From Alkaliphilus sp. B6464 (GTDB lineage: Bacteria > Bacillota > Clostridia > Peptostreptococcales > Natronincolaceae), in assembly GCF_018141165.1 (NCBI RefSeq), contig NZ_CP058557.1:2728001-2792000 (forward strand): a DNA stretch of 64,000 bases, in the 5' to 3' direction. Shown piece by piece: positions 25,664 through 34,495 of this stretch; position 1 is the first letter of the stretch, and each line of letters begins with the position of its first letter. A program made the translations under genes and the position numbers. Under the pieces are notes generated by a model. The model ran no database searches. It saw nothing but the letters and a program-made list of their open reading frames with translations, and was not told the DNA's origin.

Positions 25664-26410
25664 TTATTTTTCTTCTTTAATGCTCTCCAAAAAAGCCTCA
25701 TCTTTTTTACTAAGTTCTACACCCTTTAGCAAGTCTGGTCGTCTTTCAATAGTTAACTTTAAAGACTCTCTTCTTCTCCACTCTTCTATCTTTTTATGAT
25801 CTCCGGAAGTAAGTATATCTGGGACAATAAGTCCTCTAAAATCTTTTGGCCTAGTATACTGTGGATATTCCAACAATCCAGAATAAAAACTTTCTTCTTC
25901 AAAAGATTGATCTTGAGATAATACACCAGGAACTAATCTAGCTATAGCATCTATAATAACCATAGCTGGTATTTCGCCTCCTGTTAATACATAATCTCCT
26001 ATAGAAATTTCATCAGTTACAATTTCATCTATTACTCTTTGATCAATTCCTTCATAATGGCCACAAATCATTACTATACTCTTTTCCTTAGAAAGTTCAA
26101 TTGCCATCTGTTGATCAAATGTTTTACCTTTTGGAGACAGATAAATAACCCTTGGTCTTTGGTTTTCTTCTGTGACTAATGTGTCCACTATATTATTATA
26201 GCAATCAAAAATCGGTTGTGGAGTCATAACCATACCAGGGCCTCCTCCATACGGATAATCGTCTACCTTTTTATGCTTATTATCAGCATAATCACGCATA
26301 TTAATATACGCAATATCAACAATTCCATTTTCCTTTGCTCGTTGAATAATGCTATTTCCCAAAGGACCTACAAACATCTCTGGGAACAAAGTCATAACCT
26401 TTATAATCAT
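25664..26410 (-). CDS. trmD: tRNA (guanine37-N1)-methyltransferase TrmD
   Basis: A 248-residue SPOUT methyltransferase that makes m1G37. The trefoil-knot motifs are present: VIYLSPKGKTFDQ, then CGHYEGIDQRVI, then EISIGDYVLTGGEIPAMVIIDAIARLVPGVL. The C-terminal domain carries the catalytic-base region with PDILTSGDHKKIEEWRR. The start overlaps the rimM stop by 4 bases (ATGA), implying coupling. Order rpsP-khpA-rimM-trmD-rplS is conserved in Firmicutes. Confidence 0.97.
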   Translation of the reverse strand: MIIKVMTLFPEMFVGPLGNSIIQRAKENGIVDIAYINMRDYADNKHKKVDDYPYGGGPGMVMTPQPIFDCYNNIVDTLVTEENQRPRVIYLSPKGKTFDQQMAIELSKEKSIVMICGHYEGIDQRVIDEIVTDEISIGDYVLTGGEIPAMVIIDAIARLVPGVLSQDQSFEEESFYSGLLEYPQYTRPKDFRGLIVPDILTSGDHKKIEEWRRRESLKLTIERRPDLLKGVELSKKDEAFLESIKEEK

Positions 26411-26910
26411 TCTATCATTCCTTCAATAGGATCAATAACTATTTTTCTCTTGTCTAAAGAAATTTCAGGTATAAACTCCTTAACTGCCGGTATCATAATT
26501 TCCTTATTATCTGTACCTTTTATAATATAAACCTCGCTAGAACCTGTTTGGATTATATCCTTTACCTTGCCAACATATTCATCTTTTACTGTATATACAT
26601 CAAGTCCAATAATATCTGCAATATAATAAGTATCCTCCGGCAAATCTCTTCGTTGCGTTTCATCGATAAGTAGATATTTATCCTTAAATTTTTCGACTAA
26701 ATTTATATCTTCATATCCTTTAAATGATAGAATAACAAGAGTCGGCTTATATTTTATATTCTCTATATAAAACTTTTCTCTATAACCATCTATATAAATC
26801 CATTCAAGTTCCTCAAAACGCTCCATATAATCCGTAAGAGGAAGTACCTTCACATCTCCTCTTATACCATGAGTATTAGTTATTTTGCCTACTCGTAGCA
26901 TGTTTTTCAT
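26407..26910 (-). CDS. rimM: 16S rRNA processing protein RimM
   Basis: A 167-residue 30S maturation factor. The N-terminal domain starts with VGKITNTHGIRGDVKVLPLTD, the RimM signature. A PRC-barrel C-terminal part (about 95-165) contains TYYIADIIGLDVY and PAVKEFIPEI. The start is placed at 26910 because the family begins a few residues before VGKI and AAGGGTG lies upstream; the 20-codon-longer frame has no homology pattern. It overlaps trmD. Confidence 0.93.
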   Translation of the reverse strand: MKNMLRVGKITNTHGIRGDVKVLPLTDYMERFEELEWIYIDGYREKFYIENIKYKPTLVILSFKGYEDINLVEKFKDKYLLIDETQRRDLPEDTYYIADIIGLDVYTVKDEYVGKVKDIIQTGSSEVYIIKGTDNKEIMIPAVKEFIPEISLDKRKIVIDPIEGMIE

Positions 26911-26995
26911 AGATACATACACCCTTTTCTCAAATAAATCATTTAGTATCATTATAAACACTGTAGTCAATATTTAAAACATATTATATATATAA

Positions 26996-27021
26996 TAAGG
27001 ACTAGGTTTCCCTAATCCTTA
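26996..27021 (-). terminator. Hairpin at the end of khpA
   Basis: An 11-bp stem with a single mismatch and a GAAA loop (26996-27006 with 27011-27021) that includes the khpA stop codon. The following tract is AU-rich without a clean U-run. It probably attenuates transcription between khpA and rimM. Confidence 0.6.
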
Positions 27022-27249
27022 CTGAATAATTTCAACAATTACTCTTTTATTTTGTTTTGTGGCAGCAGCTTTAACAACCGTTCTAATTGCCTTAGCAATT
27101 CTTCCCTGCTTACCAATTACCTTCCCCATATCCTCTGGGGCAACTTTAAGTTCTATAATAATAGATTGATTTCCTTCTACTTCAGTAACAGTTACCTGGT
27201 CAGGATTATCTACTAATCCTTTAGCAATAACTTCTACTAAATGACCCAT
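27019..27249 (-). CDS. khpA: RNA-binding KH-domain protein KhpA (YlqC)
   Basis: A 76-residue single KH domain with the GxxG loop in VIGKQGRIAKAIRTVVKAA. The N terminus LVEVIAKGLVDNPDQVTV is family-typical. KhpA pairs with KhpB/Jag in several Gram-positives and affects RNA stability and cell size. It follows rpsP, as in B. subtilis (ylqC). Confidence 0.93.
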   Translation of the reverse strand: MGHLVEVIAKGLVDNPDQVTVTEVEGNQSIIIELKVAPEDMGKVIGKQGRIAKAIRTVVKAAATKQNKRVIVEIIQ

Positions 27250-27272
27250 TTATATACCCCCTAATTAAGGAA

Positions 27273-27518
27273 TTACTCAATGATGCCATTCTTTTTAAAT
27301 AAGTCTTTTACTGTGTCTGTTGGTTGCGCACCATTTTTTAACCATTTTTCTGCTTTTTCATTGTTGATTTTGATTTCTTTAGGTTCAGAAACTGGATTAT
27401 AATATCCGATTTCCTCAATAAATCTTCCATCTCTTGGAGATCTTGCATCAGCAACAACTATTCTATAGAAAGGTTTTTTGTGTGCACCCATTCTTTTTAA
27501 TCTAATTTTAACTGCCAT
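27273..27518 (-). CDS. rpsP: 30S ribosomal protein S16
   Basis: An 81-residue protein with the S16 signature [22 protein letters not shown] and then [14 protein letters not shown]. It binds 16S rRNA early in 30S assembly. It has a near-perfect AAAGGAGGTGA site and lies 30 bases after ffh. Confidence 0.98.
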   Translation of the reverse strand: MAVKIRLKRMGAHKKPFYRIVVADARSPRDGRFIEEIGYYNPVSEPKEIKINNEKAEKWLKNGAQPTDTVKDLFKKNGIIE

Positions 27519-27548
27519 TTTTTCACCTCCTTTAAAAAATAAAGCTTA

Positions 27549-28895
27549 TTATCTACCGAAGAAAGGCATCTTAAACTTTCCACCTTTTTTCGCTGTTTTA
27601 CCCATATCAGTAAACTGTTTCATCATTTTTCTAGTTTGGTCAAATTGTTTAAGTAGTTTGTTTACTTGCTGAACAGAAGTTCCACTACCTATTGCAATTC
27701 TCTTTCTTCTACTTCCATTAATAATGCTCGGGTTTTGTCTTTCGTCTTTAGTCATAGACTGAATAATTGCTTTAACATATACTAGCTCTTTCTCATCTAC
27801 ATCTAAATTTTTGAGTTGCTTACCACCCATACCAGGGATCATTTCAAGTAACTGACTTATAGATCCCATCTGTTGTACCTGCTGCAACTGATCAAGAAAG
27901 TCATCAAAAGTAAACTGCTGATTCTTAATTTTGTTTTCAAGCTCTTTAGCTTTTTTAGCGTCAAAATTTTCCTGTGCCTTTTCTATAAGACTAAGCATAT
28001 CACCCATTCCTAAAATTCTTGAAGCCATTCTATCAGGGTGAAATGGTTCTAAATCATCAAGTTTTTCTCCAAGTCCAGCAAACTTAATTGGTTTATTAGT
28101 AACAGCTCTAACAGATAATGCAGCACCGCCACGGGTATCTCCATCTAACTTTGTTAAAATAACTCCATCGATACCCAGTTTTTCATTAAAGTGTTCCGCT
28201 ACATTTACTGCATCTTGTCCAGTCATCGAGTCTACTACTAAAAGAATTTCATGAGGTTTCACCGTAGATTTTATATCTTGAAGTTCTCCCATAAGATTTT
28301 CATCAATATGAAGTCTACCTGCAGTATCTATTAAAACAACATCATTACCATGATTAACACCATGGTCTATACCAGCTTTAGCAATATCTACAGGACTTTG
28401 TTTGTCTCCCATTGTAAAAACAGGAACTCCTACCTTCTCTCCTACAACTTGTAGCTGTTTAATAGCAGCCGGTCTATATACGTCACCTGCTATTAAGAGA
28501 GGTCGCTTTCCTTGTTTTTTTAGCATACCAGCTAACTTACCTGTCGTAGTTGTTTTACCTGCACCTTGTAAACCTACAAGCATAATAATTGTAGGAGGCT
28601 TAGATGAAAAGTTAATCTTACTTTGAGCTTTCCCCATCAAATCAGTCAATTCATCATTTACTATTTTAATAACCTGTTGAGCTGGAGTTAAGCTCTCTAG
28701 TACCTCAGATCCTATAGATCTTTCCTTAACCTTGTTTACAAATTCTTTAACAACCTTAAAGTTAACATCCGCCTCTAAAAGTGCAAGTCTCACTTCTCTC
28801 ATAGCTTCTGTTACATCTTTTTCTGTTAGTTTACCTTTACCCTTTAATCTTTTAAACGTATCTTGAAGCTTTTCTGCTAAACCTTCAAAAACCAT
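27549..28895 (-). CDS. ffh: Signal recognition particle protein Ffh (SRP54)
   Basis: A 448-residue SRP GTPase. The N domain (residues 1-90) has MREVRLALLEADVNFKVVKEF. The G domain includes GLQGAGKTTTTGKLA, DVYRPAAIKQL, DTAGRLHID and TKLDGDTRGGAALS. The Met-rich M domain (about 300-440) includes LLEMIPGMGGKQL and GSGTSVQQVNKLLKQF. It binds signal peptides and 4.5S RNA, and works with FtsY encoded two genes upstream. YlxM between them is its regulatory partner. Confidence 0.98.
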   Translation of the reverse strand: MVFEGLAEKLQDTFKRLKGKGKLTEKDVTEAMREVRLALLEADVNFKVVKEFVNKVKERSIGSEVLESLTPAQQVIKIVNDELTDLMGKAQSKINFSSKPPTIIMLVGLQGAGKTTTTGKLAGMLKKQGKRPLLIAGDVYRPAAIKQLQVVGEKVGVPVFTMGDKQSPVDIAKAGIDHGVNHGNDVVLIDTAGRLHIDENLMGELQDIKSTVKPHEILLVVDSMTGQDAVNVAEHFNEKLGIDGVILTKLDGDTRGGAALSVRAVTNKPIKFAGLGEKLDDLEPFHPDRMASRILGMGDMLSLIEKAQENFDAKKAKELENKIKNQQFTFDDFLDQLQQVQQMGSISQLLEMIPGMGGKQLKNLDVDEKELVYVKAIIQSMTKDERQNPSIINGSRRKRIAIGSGTSVQQVNKLLKQFDQTRKMMKQFTDMGKTAKKGGKFKMPFFGR

Positions 28896-28918
28896 CCTTA
28901 TACCTCCCTTCTCAGGGC

Positions 28919-29287
28919 TTAATTATTTAGAAAACTATCTAATTCATGCTTAATTTCATTAATTTGTTTTTGTAATTGTTCTGAAGAAGAACTTAGGTTT
29001 AGTCCATTTTCTAAATCAATTACTTTATCTAATATTGTTAAGATTTTTCCATTTTTAGTCTGCAATAAGTTTATAAAACCAAGTTTTTCTTCGTACTGAT
29101 ATAAAAGTTTTTCTGTTCTTTTTAACATATCATAAACAGCTTGTCTAGATATATTAAATTCATCAGCTATTTCACCTAGAGACAGATCTTGATTATAATA
29201 AAGATCTACTATATCCCTTTGCTTTTCAGTCAACATTTGATTATAAAAATCATACAAAAGCGAAATTTCAACTGTTTTTTGTAACAT
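28919..29287 (-). CDS. ylxM: YlxM family helix-turn-helix protein (SRP-associated)
   Basis: A 122-residue protein. An N-terminal sigma-70 region-4-like helix-turn-helix (MLTEKQRDIVDLYYNQDLSLGE, then EFNISRQAVYDMLKRTEKLL) is followed by a C-terminal coiled coil. YlxM in streptococci binds SRP components and modulates FtsY/Ffh GTPase activity; DNA binding is not established. It is encoded between ftsY and ffh, apparently from its own promoter at 29339-29367 with a palindrome at the transcript start. The ribosome binding site (AGGAAG) is weak and somewhat distant. Confidence 0.92.
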   Translation of the reverse strand: MLQKTVEISLLYDFYNQMLTEKQRDIVDLYYNQDLSLGEIADEFNISRQAVYDMLKRTEKLLYQYEEKLGFINLLQTKNGKILTILDKVIDLENGLNLSSSSEQLQKQINEIKHELDSFLNN

Positions 29288-29307
29288 ATCAGCACTTCCT
29301 ATTAGTT

Positions 29308-29335
29308 ATCTGTAAAGTATATTCACTTTACAGAT
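29308..29335. promoter_or_regulatory. Palindrome at the predicted ylxM-ffh transcription start
   Basis: An 11-bp perfect inverted repeat (29308-29318 with 29325-29335, loop 6) covers the expected +1 site of the ylxM promoter. Its core TAAAGTGAATATACTTTA recurs almost exactly in the fapR promoter (43410-43431). It may be an operator or a 5-prime hairpin that protects the mRNA. Confidence 0.5.
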
Positions 29336-29338
29336 GTA

Positions 29339-29367
29339 ATTTTATAATAAAAATAATCCTATGTCAA
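29339..29367 (-). promoter_or_regulatory. Predicted ylxM-ffh promoter
   Basis: Perfect TTGACA (29362-29367), 17-bp spacer, TAAAAT (29339-29344), immediately after the ftsY stop. This would let ylxM-ffh-rpsP and downstream genes be expressed independently of smc-ftsY. Confidence 0.75.
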
Positions 29368-29372
29368 GCATT

Positions 29373-30722
29373 TTATTCTTCTTCTCCAAATATTGCCTTA
29401 ACAAAAGTTTGAGGGTTAAATTCTTGCAAGTCTTCCATTTTTTCTCCAACACCTATTAATTTAACAGGAACATTTAATTCTCTACTTATACCTACAACCA
29501 CTCCTCCCTTTGCAGTTCCATCTAGCTTTGTTAATACAAGGCCAGTAATTTGGGCTACCTCTTTAAAAGTTTTTGCTTGTTGCACAGCGTTTTGACCTGT
29601 AGTAGCATCTAGCACTAGCAATATTTCCTTTGTGGCACCATCATACTCCCTATCCACAACCTTAAATATTTTACCTAACTCATTCATTAAGTTCTTTTTA
29701 TTATGAAGTCTACCAGCAGTATCGCATATAAGAACGTCAATGTTTCGGGCCTTTGCCGCCTGAATAGCATCATATATAACAGCAGCAGGATCTGCCTCTT
29801 CTTGGTGTCTTATTACATCGACCCCAACCCTATCTCCCCAAATTTTTAATTGATCAATAGCAGCAGCCCTAAATGTATCACCAGCAGCCAACAACACTTT
29901 TTTACCTTCGCTTTTAAAACGATGAGCCATCTTTCCAATGGAAGTTGTTTTACCAACTCCATTTACTCCTACTACAAGTATAATTGCAGGTGACGGTTCA
30001 ATTTTAATTTCAGAGCCTGGTAGATCTTCTAATATTTCTGTTAGTTTTTCCATAAGTAGCTCTTTTACTTGAATAGGATCAGAAACTTTTTCCTTTCTAA
30101 CTCTATCTCTTAAGCCATCTACTATTTCCATAGTTGTTTGAACACCCATATCAGAAGTAATTAGAATTTCCTCAAGTTCTTCAAATAAATCTTCATCTAT
30201 TTTTTTATAGGATTTAAGTAAGTTATCCACCCTATCCGTAATACCACTTTTTGTTTTAGAAAGCCCTTCTTTTAGTCTTTTGAATAAATTAAATTTAGAC
30301 TTTGTTTCCTTCACTTCTTCTATTTCTTCTTCTATTTCTTCTTCTACTTCTTCATTTTCCTCTTCTACTTCTTCTTGTACTTCATCTAACTCTATTTTTT
30401 CTTCTATTTCGATCTCTATATCTTCTAACTCAAATATATCAGTTTTTTCCTGCACTTCTTCTTGGAGCTCCTCTGTTTCCTCTGTTTCCTCTGTTTCCTC
30501 TGTTTCCTCTGTTTCCTCAACTTCCTCTAGCTTAGTTTCGTCATCCACGTTCTCTTCAATTATTTCCTGAAATGCTTCTTCCTCATTAAAATAATCTTCG
30601 ACTTGTTCATCTTGTTCATCATTTTTTTTATCTTCATTAACCTCATTATTTTCTTCTACTTTAGTCAAATATTCTTTTTTCTTATCTTTTCCTGTAAGCT
30701 TATCAATAAACTTTTTAAACAT
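29373..30722 (-). CDS. ftsY: Signal recognition particle receptor FtsY
   Basis: A 449-residue SRP receptor. The first 140 residues are a highly acidic A domain made largely of E, with a run of EET repeats. The NG domain follows: SKTKSGITDRV, P-loop VGVNGVGKTTSIGKMAHRF (about 260), DTFRAAAIDQLKIW, DTAGRLHNKKNLM and TKLDGTAKGGVVVGI. It docks Ffh-ribosome complexes at the membrane. The acidic region is encoded by a 9-bp tandem repeat (30470-30514) that could vary in number. It lies just after smc, as in B. subtilis. Confidence 0.97.
   Translation of the reverse strand: MFKKFIDKLTGKDKKKEYLTKVEENNEVNEDKKNDEQDEQVEDYFNEEEAFQEIIEENVDDETKLEEVEETEETEETEETEETEELQEEVQEKTDIFELEDIEIEIEEKIELDEVQEEVEEENEEVEEEIEEEIEEVKETKSKFNLFKRLKEGLSKTKSGITDRVDNLLKSYKKIDEDLFEELEEILITSDMGVQTTMEIVDGLRDRVRKEKVSDPIQVKELLMEKLTEILEDLPGSEIKIEPSPAIILVVGVNGVGKTTSIGKMAHRFKSEGKKVLLAAGDTFRAAAIDQLKIWGDRVGVDVIRHQEEADPAAVIYDAIQAAKARNIDVLICDTAGRLHNKKNLMNELGKIFKVVDREYDGATKEILLVLDATTGQNAVQQAKTFKEVAQITGLVLTKLDGTAKGGVVVGISRELNVPVKLIGVGEKMEDLQEFNPQTFVKAIFGEEE
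30470..30514. repeat. Five perfect 9-bp tandem repeats inside ftsY
   Basis: The unit CCTCTGTTT occurs five times head-to-tail on the plus strand, encoding consecutive Glu-Glu-Thr triplets in the acidic domain of FtsY. Gain or loss of units keeps the reading frame. Confidence 0.95.
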
Positions 30723-30732
30723 AATACTCCTC

Positions 30733-33700
30733 CTAACTTGCTATTTCATCTTTTTTATTATCTGAGAGTTTTACTGAAACTAAGCTTGATATACCACTAT
30801 CCTGCATGGTTACTCCATATAGCGCATCCGCACTTTCCATTGTTCCCTTTCTATGAGTAACAACGATAAACTGAGTATCTTCAGACAACTCTTCTAAAAA
30901 TTGTGCGTATCTATAAACGTTAGCATCATCCAGCGCAGCTTCTATCTCATCTAATATACAGAATGGACTTGGCTTTACTAATAAGATTGCAAATAATAAA
31001 GATATTGCTGTTAAGGCCCTTTCTCCACCGGATAAAAGAGATAATGTTTGCAGTTTTTTTCCTGGAGGCTGAGCTATTATATCAATGCCACATTCTAATA
31101 CATCTTCCTCATTTTCCAAAATAAGATCAGCCTTACCTCCACCAAATAGCTTAACAAAAACATTATTAAAATTCTCCTTAATAATCTTAAACTGATCTAT
31201 AAATTGTTTCTGCATAGTTTGTTCCATATCACTAATTACTTTAACTAATGATTGTTGCGCCTGACTAAGATCTTCCTGCTGCCCCTTTAGAAAATCATAT
31301 CTTTCCTTCACCTTTTCATATTCATCTATAGAATCTATATTTACGGTGCCAAGACCCTTTATTTGATCCTTTAATATCTTTATTTCTTTACTTGTATTAC
31401 TGATATCTGAAATTTCTTCTTTAACACCTAAAGCTTCGTTATAGGTTAATTCATATTCATCCCACAGTTTGGTATAAAAGCTCTGTTGTTGCATCTCTAA
31501 CCTAGTTCTCTTAACATCTAGTTTATGGATACTCTCCTGTAATTCTAATAAAACCGACTCTACTTGTTTTAATAACCTTTTAACTTCTACCTCTTTAACC
31601 TGATATGTTTCTTTATTTGATCTATGTTCTTTTAATTCATCTTCGTATGTTCTTAATTTCAATGACAATTTATTTAATTCACTAGCTAGGCTACTAATCT
31701 CGTCTTCACAAAGTACATTTATTTTGTTATTTTCTTTTAATTGATCTTCTTTATTTTCTAAAGCTATTTCATTATTCTTAATAGATTGCTGTAACCGTTC
31801 GATATCTTGTAAAAACGCCTTTTTTTGTTCCTCTACAGTCGCCAGTTGTACCTTATACTCAGTAAGTGTACTATTTATACTGTCTAGTTGTTGTTTTTTT
31901 TCTACTAATTCCTGTTGATTTTCATTTGCTTTAGTTTTAGTACTTTCAATTTCCAGTTCTAAATTTTTTATTTCGCCTTCAAGTGCTATATACCTGCTTG
32001 TAGTTTCTTGCTTTGTATTTTCTATTTGCCCAATTTCATTTTCAGAGTGCTTATATAGATTTTCTAATCTACTTTTCTCTTTGGCACATTGTTCTATATT
32101 ACTATACAAAGTAGCAAGTTTAATTCGGTTTTCTTGTAAATTTGTGTTTAATAAATCTATTTCATCTGCAATAGTATTTATTTCTTTGTCCAGTTTAGCA
32201 TACTCTTCTGTCTTTATATTTAATTTATCTTTAATAATATCTATTTCTATGATTAAATCCTCTAATTCTCTTTTTCTCCCCAAAATACTATTACTTTTAC
32301 TAGAAATGCTTCCACCAGTTAAAGAACCCCCAATATTTAACACATCCCCATCCAAGGTTACTATCTTAAATTTATGTTTAAGTAACTTCGCAATTTCTAT
32401 TCCCCTATCTAAGTTCGGAACAATTAATACCCTTGATAATAGGCTAGAAAAAATGTTTTTAAACTCTTCATCAAATGTAATTACATCAAAAGCTATTTCA
32501 GCATCCTTAAAGTTTCTAACAATATTTAGTTCATCATTAGTAATAAATCGTTCTTGTACAGTTGTTAATGGCAAAACCGTAATTCTACCTAAGTTATATT
32601 TTTTTAAGTATTCAATTAATCGCTTTCCATCCCTCTCATCTTCACTTACGATATACTGAAGAGCTGGTCCTAAAGCAGTCTCTATTGATATCTCATATCC
32701 TTTTGGTACTTGAATTAAATCTGCTACTGCGCCAAATACACCTTTTCCTAGTTCCTTGTTTTTATCACAGGCAACTAGTATGTTTTTTACACTTTTATTA
32801 AAACCCTCATGTTCTTTTTCCATATCTTCTATAATGTTTTTTCTAGTTTCTTTATTCCTGCCTTGGTTTTGAAGTTCATTAACCTCACTTGAAACTTCAT
32901 TTAACTTTTTTATTAAACTATTTTTCTTATTACTCTTTTCTATAACATCATTTCCAATACTTTTATTATCCTTTTCTAGTTCCTGTAAACTATTATTAAG
33001 AAGGCTAAGCTCTTTGGTTTTTTCTACAATTTGTTCTTTATGTCCACTATACTCCAAGCTTACTTGTTCCATCCGTTCTTCCATTGTGTCTAACAAAGTT
33101 TTTAAGCTTTTAGATTCACTTTTTCGATCAGATATTTCGTTAATGGTATCTATAATAAAGGTTTTACAATCCTCTAAGTCCTTTTCTTTTTGAGAATTGA
33201 TATTATATAGATTATTATATTCTTTATTTTGATTATTAAGGCGCTCTTTAATATCATCTAAATCGATACATACTTCTTTAAAATCTTTTAGTTTTTCTTC
33301 AAGTTTTTTAGAAACATCAGCTTGAGTATCTTGAATCTCCTTTATTTCTAATTTAATTCTTTCTATGTTTAAATCATTATTATTAGACTTTTCTTTTTTT
33401 AAATTGATCTGCCCTTCTATTTTTTCAATCATTTTCTGGACATTATAGTATTCATCTTGCTTATTAGATATCTCCATATCATACTGGCTAATTACCTTTT
33501 CTAAATCTTCCAAGTTAGAAGTATAAAATTGTTTTTGTCCCTGTTGTTCTTCAATAGATTTTTTTAGTACATTTATCTGTTCATATATATGTTTTAGTTC
33601 ATCATCTATTTTGTCTATTTCCTTAATAAAAAGATTCACTTCCAATTTTAATAGTTTTTCTTTTAATACCTTAAACTTTTTTGCCTTAGTGCTCTGCTTC

Positions 33701-34317
33701 TCTAAAGGACCTAACTGACCTTCTAGTTCATTTAGTATATCTAAAACTCTTAGTAAATTTTCCTTTGTAGAAGATAATTTTTTTTCAGCTTCGTCTTTTC
33801 TAGTTTTATACTTAACTATACCAGCTGCCTCTTCAAAAATTTGCCTTCTATCTTCTGATTTATTACTAAGTATTTCATCAATCTTACCTTGCCCAATTAT
33901 AGAATATCCATCTTTTCCAATTCCAGTATCCATTAACAGCTCCCGTACATCCTTAAGACGACAGGAAGATTTATTTAAATAATATTCACTTTCTCCTGAT
34001 CTATAGACTCTCCTCGTAATTGTTACCTCACCATAATCAATCGGTAGGGCTTTAGAACTATTGTCCAGTGTAATTGATACCTCTGCCATACCTAAGGGCT
34101 TACGACTAGTAGTTCCAGAGAAAATAACATCCTCCATCTTACTTCCCCTAAGGGTTTTAGCACTTTGTTCTCCAAGTACCCAACGTATAGAATCTGAAAT
34201 ATTACTTTTACCGCTACCATTAGGTCCAACAACACCGGTTATGCCCGACTCAAAGTTAATTTCTATTTTATTAGCAAAGGATTTAAATCCCTGAATTTCT
34301 AACCTTTTAAGATGCAA
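30733..34317 (-). CDS. smc: Chromosome segregation ATPase SMC
   Basis: A 1194-residue condensin. It starts HLKRLEIQGFKSFA and has P-loop GPNGSGKSNISD near residue 32. A first coiled coil runs from about 170 to 500, and the hinge from about 515 to 670 with GLGPALQYIVSEDERDGK-like and LTGGSISSKSNS elements. A second coiled coil is followed by the ABC signature LSLLSGGERALTAISLLFA and Walker B FCILDEIEAALDD. Translation starts at TTG (34315-34317) after GGGGGG. It organises the chromosome with ScpA and ScpB, which are not in the window. Confidence 0.97.
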   Translation of the reverse strand: MHLKRLEIQGFKSFANKIEINFESGITGVVGPNGSGKSNISDSIRWVLGEQSAKTLRGSKMEDVIFSGTTSRKPLGMAEVSITLDNSSKALPIDYGEVTITRRVYRSGESEYYLNKSSCRLKDVRELLMDTGIGKDGYSIIGQGKIDEILSNKSEDRRQIFEEAAGIVKYKTRKDEAEKKLSSTKENLLRVLDILNELEGQLGPLEKQSTKAKKFKVLKEKLLKLEVNLFIKEIDKIDDELKHIYEQINVLKKSIEEQQGQKQFYTSNLEDLEKVISQYDMEISNKQDEYYNVQKMIEKIEGQINLKKEKSNNNDLNIERIKLEIKEIQDTQADVSKKLEEKLKDFKEVCIDLDDIKERLNNQNKEYNNLYNINSQKEKDLEDCKTFIIDTINEISDRKSESKSLKTLLDTMEERMEQVSLEYSGHKEQIVEKTKELSLLNNSLQELEKDNKSIGNDVIEKSNKKNSLIKKLNEVSSEVNELQNQGRNKETRKNIIEDMEKEHEGFNKSVKNILVACDKNKELGKGVFGAVADLIQVPKGYEISIETALGPALQYIVSEDERDGKRLIEYLKKYNLGRITVLPLTTVQERFITNDELNIVRNFKDAEIAFDVITFDEEFKNIFSSLLSRVLIVPNLDRGIEIAKLLKHKFKIVTLDGDVLNIGGSLTGGSISSKSNSILGRKRELEDLIIEIDIIKDKLNIKTEEYAKLDKEINTIADEIDLLNTNLQENRIKLATLYSNIEQCAKEKSRLENLYKHSENEIGQIENTKQETTSRYIALEGEIKNLELEIESTKTKANENQQELVEKKQQLDSINSTLTEYKVQLATVEEQKKAFLQDIERLQQSIKNNEIALENKEDQLKENNKINVLCEDEISSLASELNKLSLKLRTYEDELKEHRSNKETYQVKEVEVKRLLKQVESVLLELQESIHKLDVKRTRLEMQQQSFYTKLWDEYELTYNEALGVKEEISDISNTSKEIKILKDQIKGLGTVNIDSIDEYEKVKERYDFLKGQQEDLSQAQQSLVKVISDMEQTMQKQFIDQFKIIKENFNNVFVKLFGGGKADLILENEEDVLECGIDIIAQPPGKKLQTLSLLSGGERALTAISLLFAILLVKPSPFCILDEIEAALDDANVYRYAQFLEELSEDTQFIVVTHRKGTMESADALYGVTMQDSGISSLVSVKLSDNKKDEIAS

Positions 34318-34378
34318 AGATATCCCCCCATTATTACATATACTACATATTATAGTTACTGAAATATTTCATCCGAAA

Positions 34379-34485
34379 CTAACAGCTCTAAGACGCCCTA
34401 TTATACAAGAGGGAGTGAGAATTGTTAGCTCCTAGAACGAAATCACTTAACATTCAGTGGGAGAAAAGTTTCTCTCTGAATGTAG
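34379..34485. other. Two-hairpin non-coding element upstream of smc
   Basis: Within the 178-bp smc/radical-SAM spacer lies a compact block richer in GC than its surroundings. A first stem is 34379-34384 with 34423-34428, enclosing a nested 34396-34399/34410-34413 pairing. A second stem is 34450-34457 with 34476-34483, extended inward by 34461-34466/34469-34474. No open frame crosses it. The layout resembles a solo end of an IS200/IS605-type element or another structured RNA, but no transposase or tnpB is present. An AT-rich -10-like TATAAT nearer smc may be the smc promoter. Confidence 0.5.
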
Positions 34486-34495
34486 TCTTATTTTA

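Noticed and set aside
30280-30570. Ser/Phe-rich plus-strand frames opposite the start of ftsY
   Set aside because: They are simply the complement of the Glu-rich repeat region and encode low-complexity Ser/Leu/Phe runs.
32081-32659. A 192-codon open frame on the plus strand inside smc
   Set aside because: It lies antisense to the conserved hinge of smc, has no ribosome binding site and a composition typical of shadow frames in AT-rich genes.
34379-34485. A CRISPR repeat-spacer unit
   Set aside because: The hairpins are not repeated at regular intervals and no cas gene is present.
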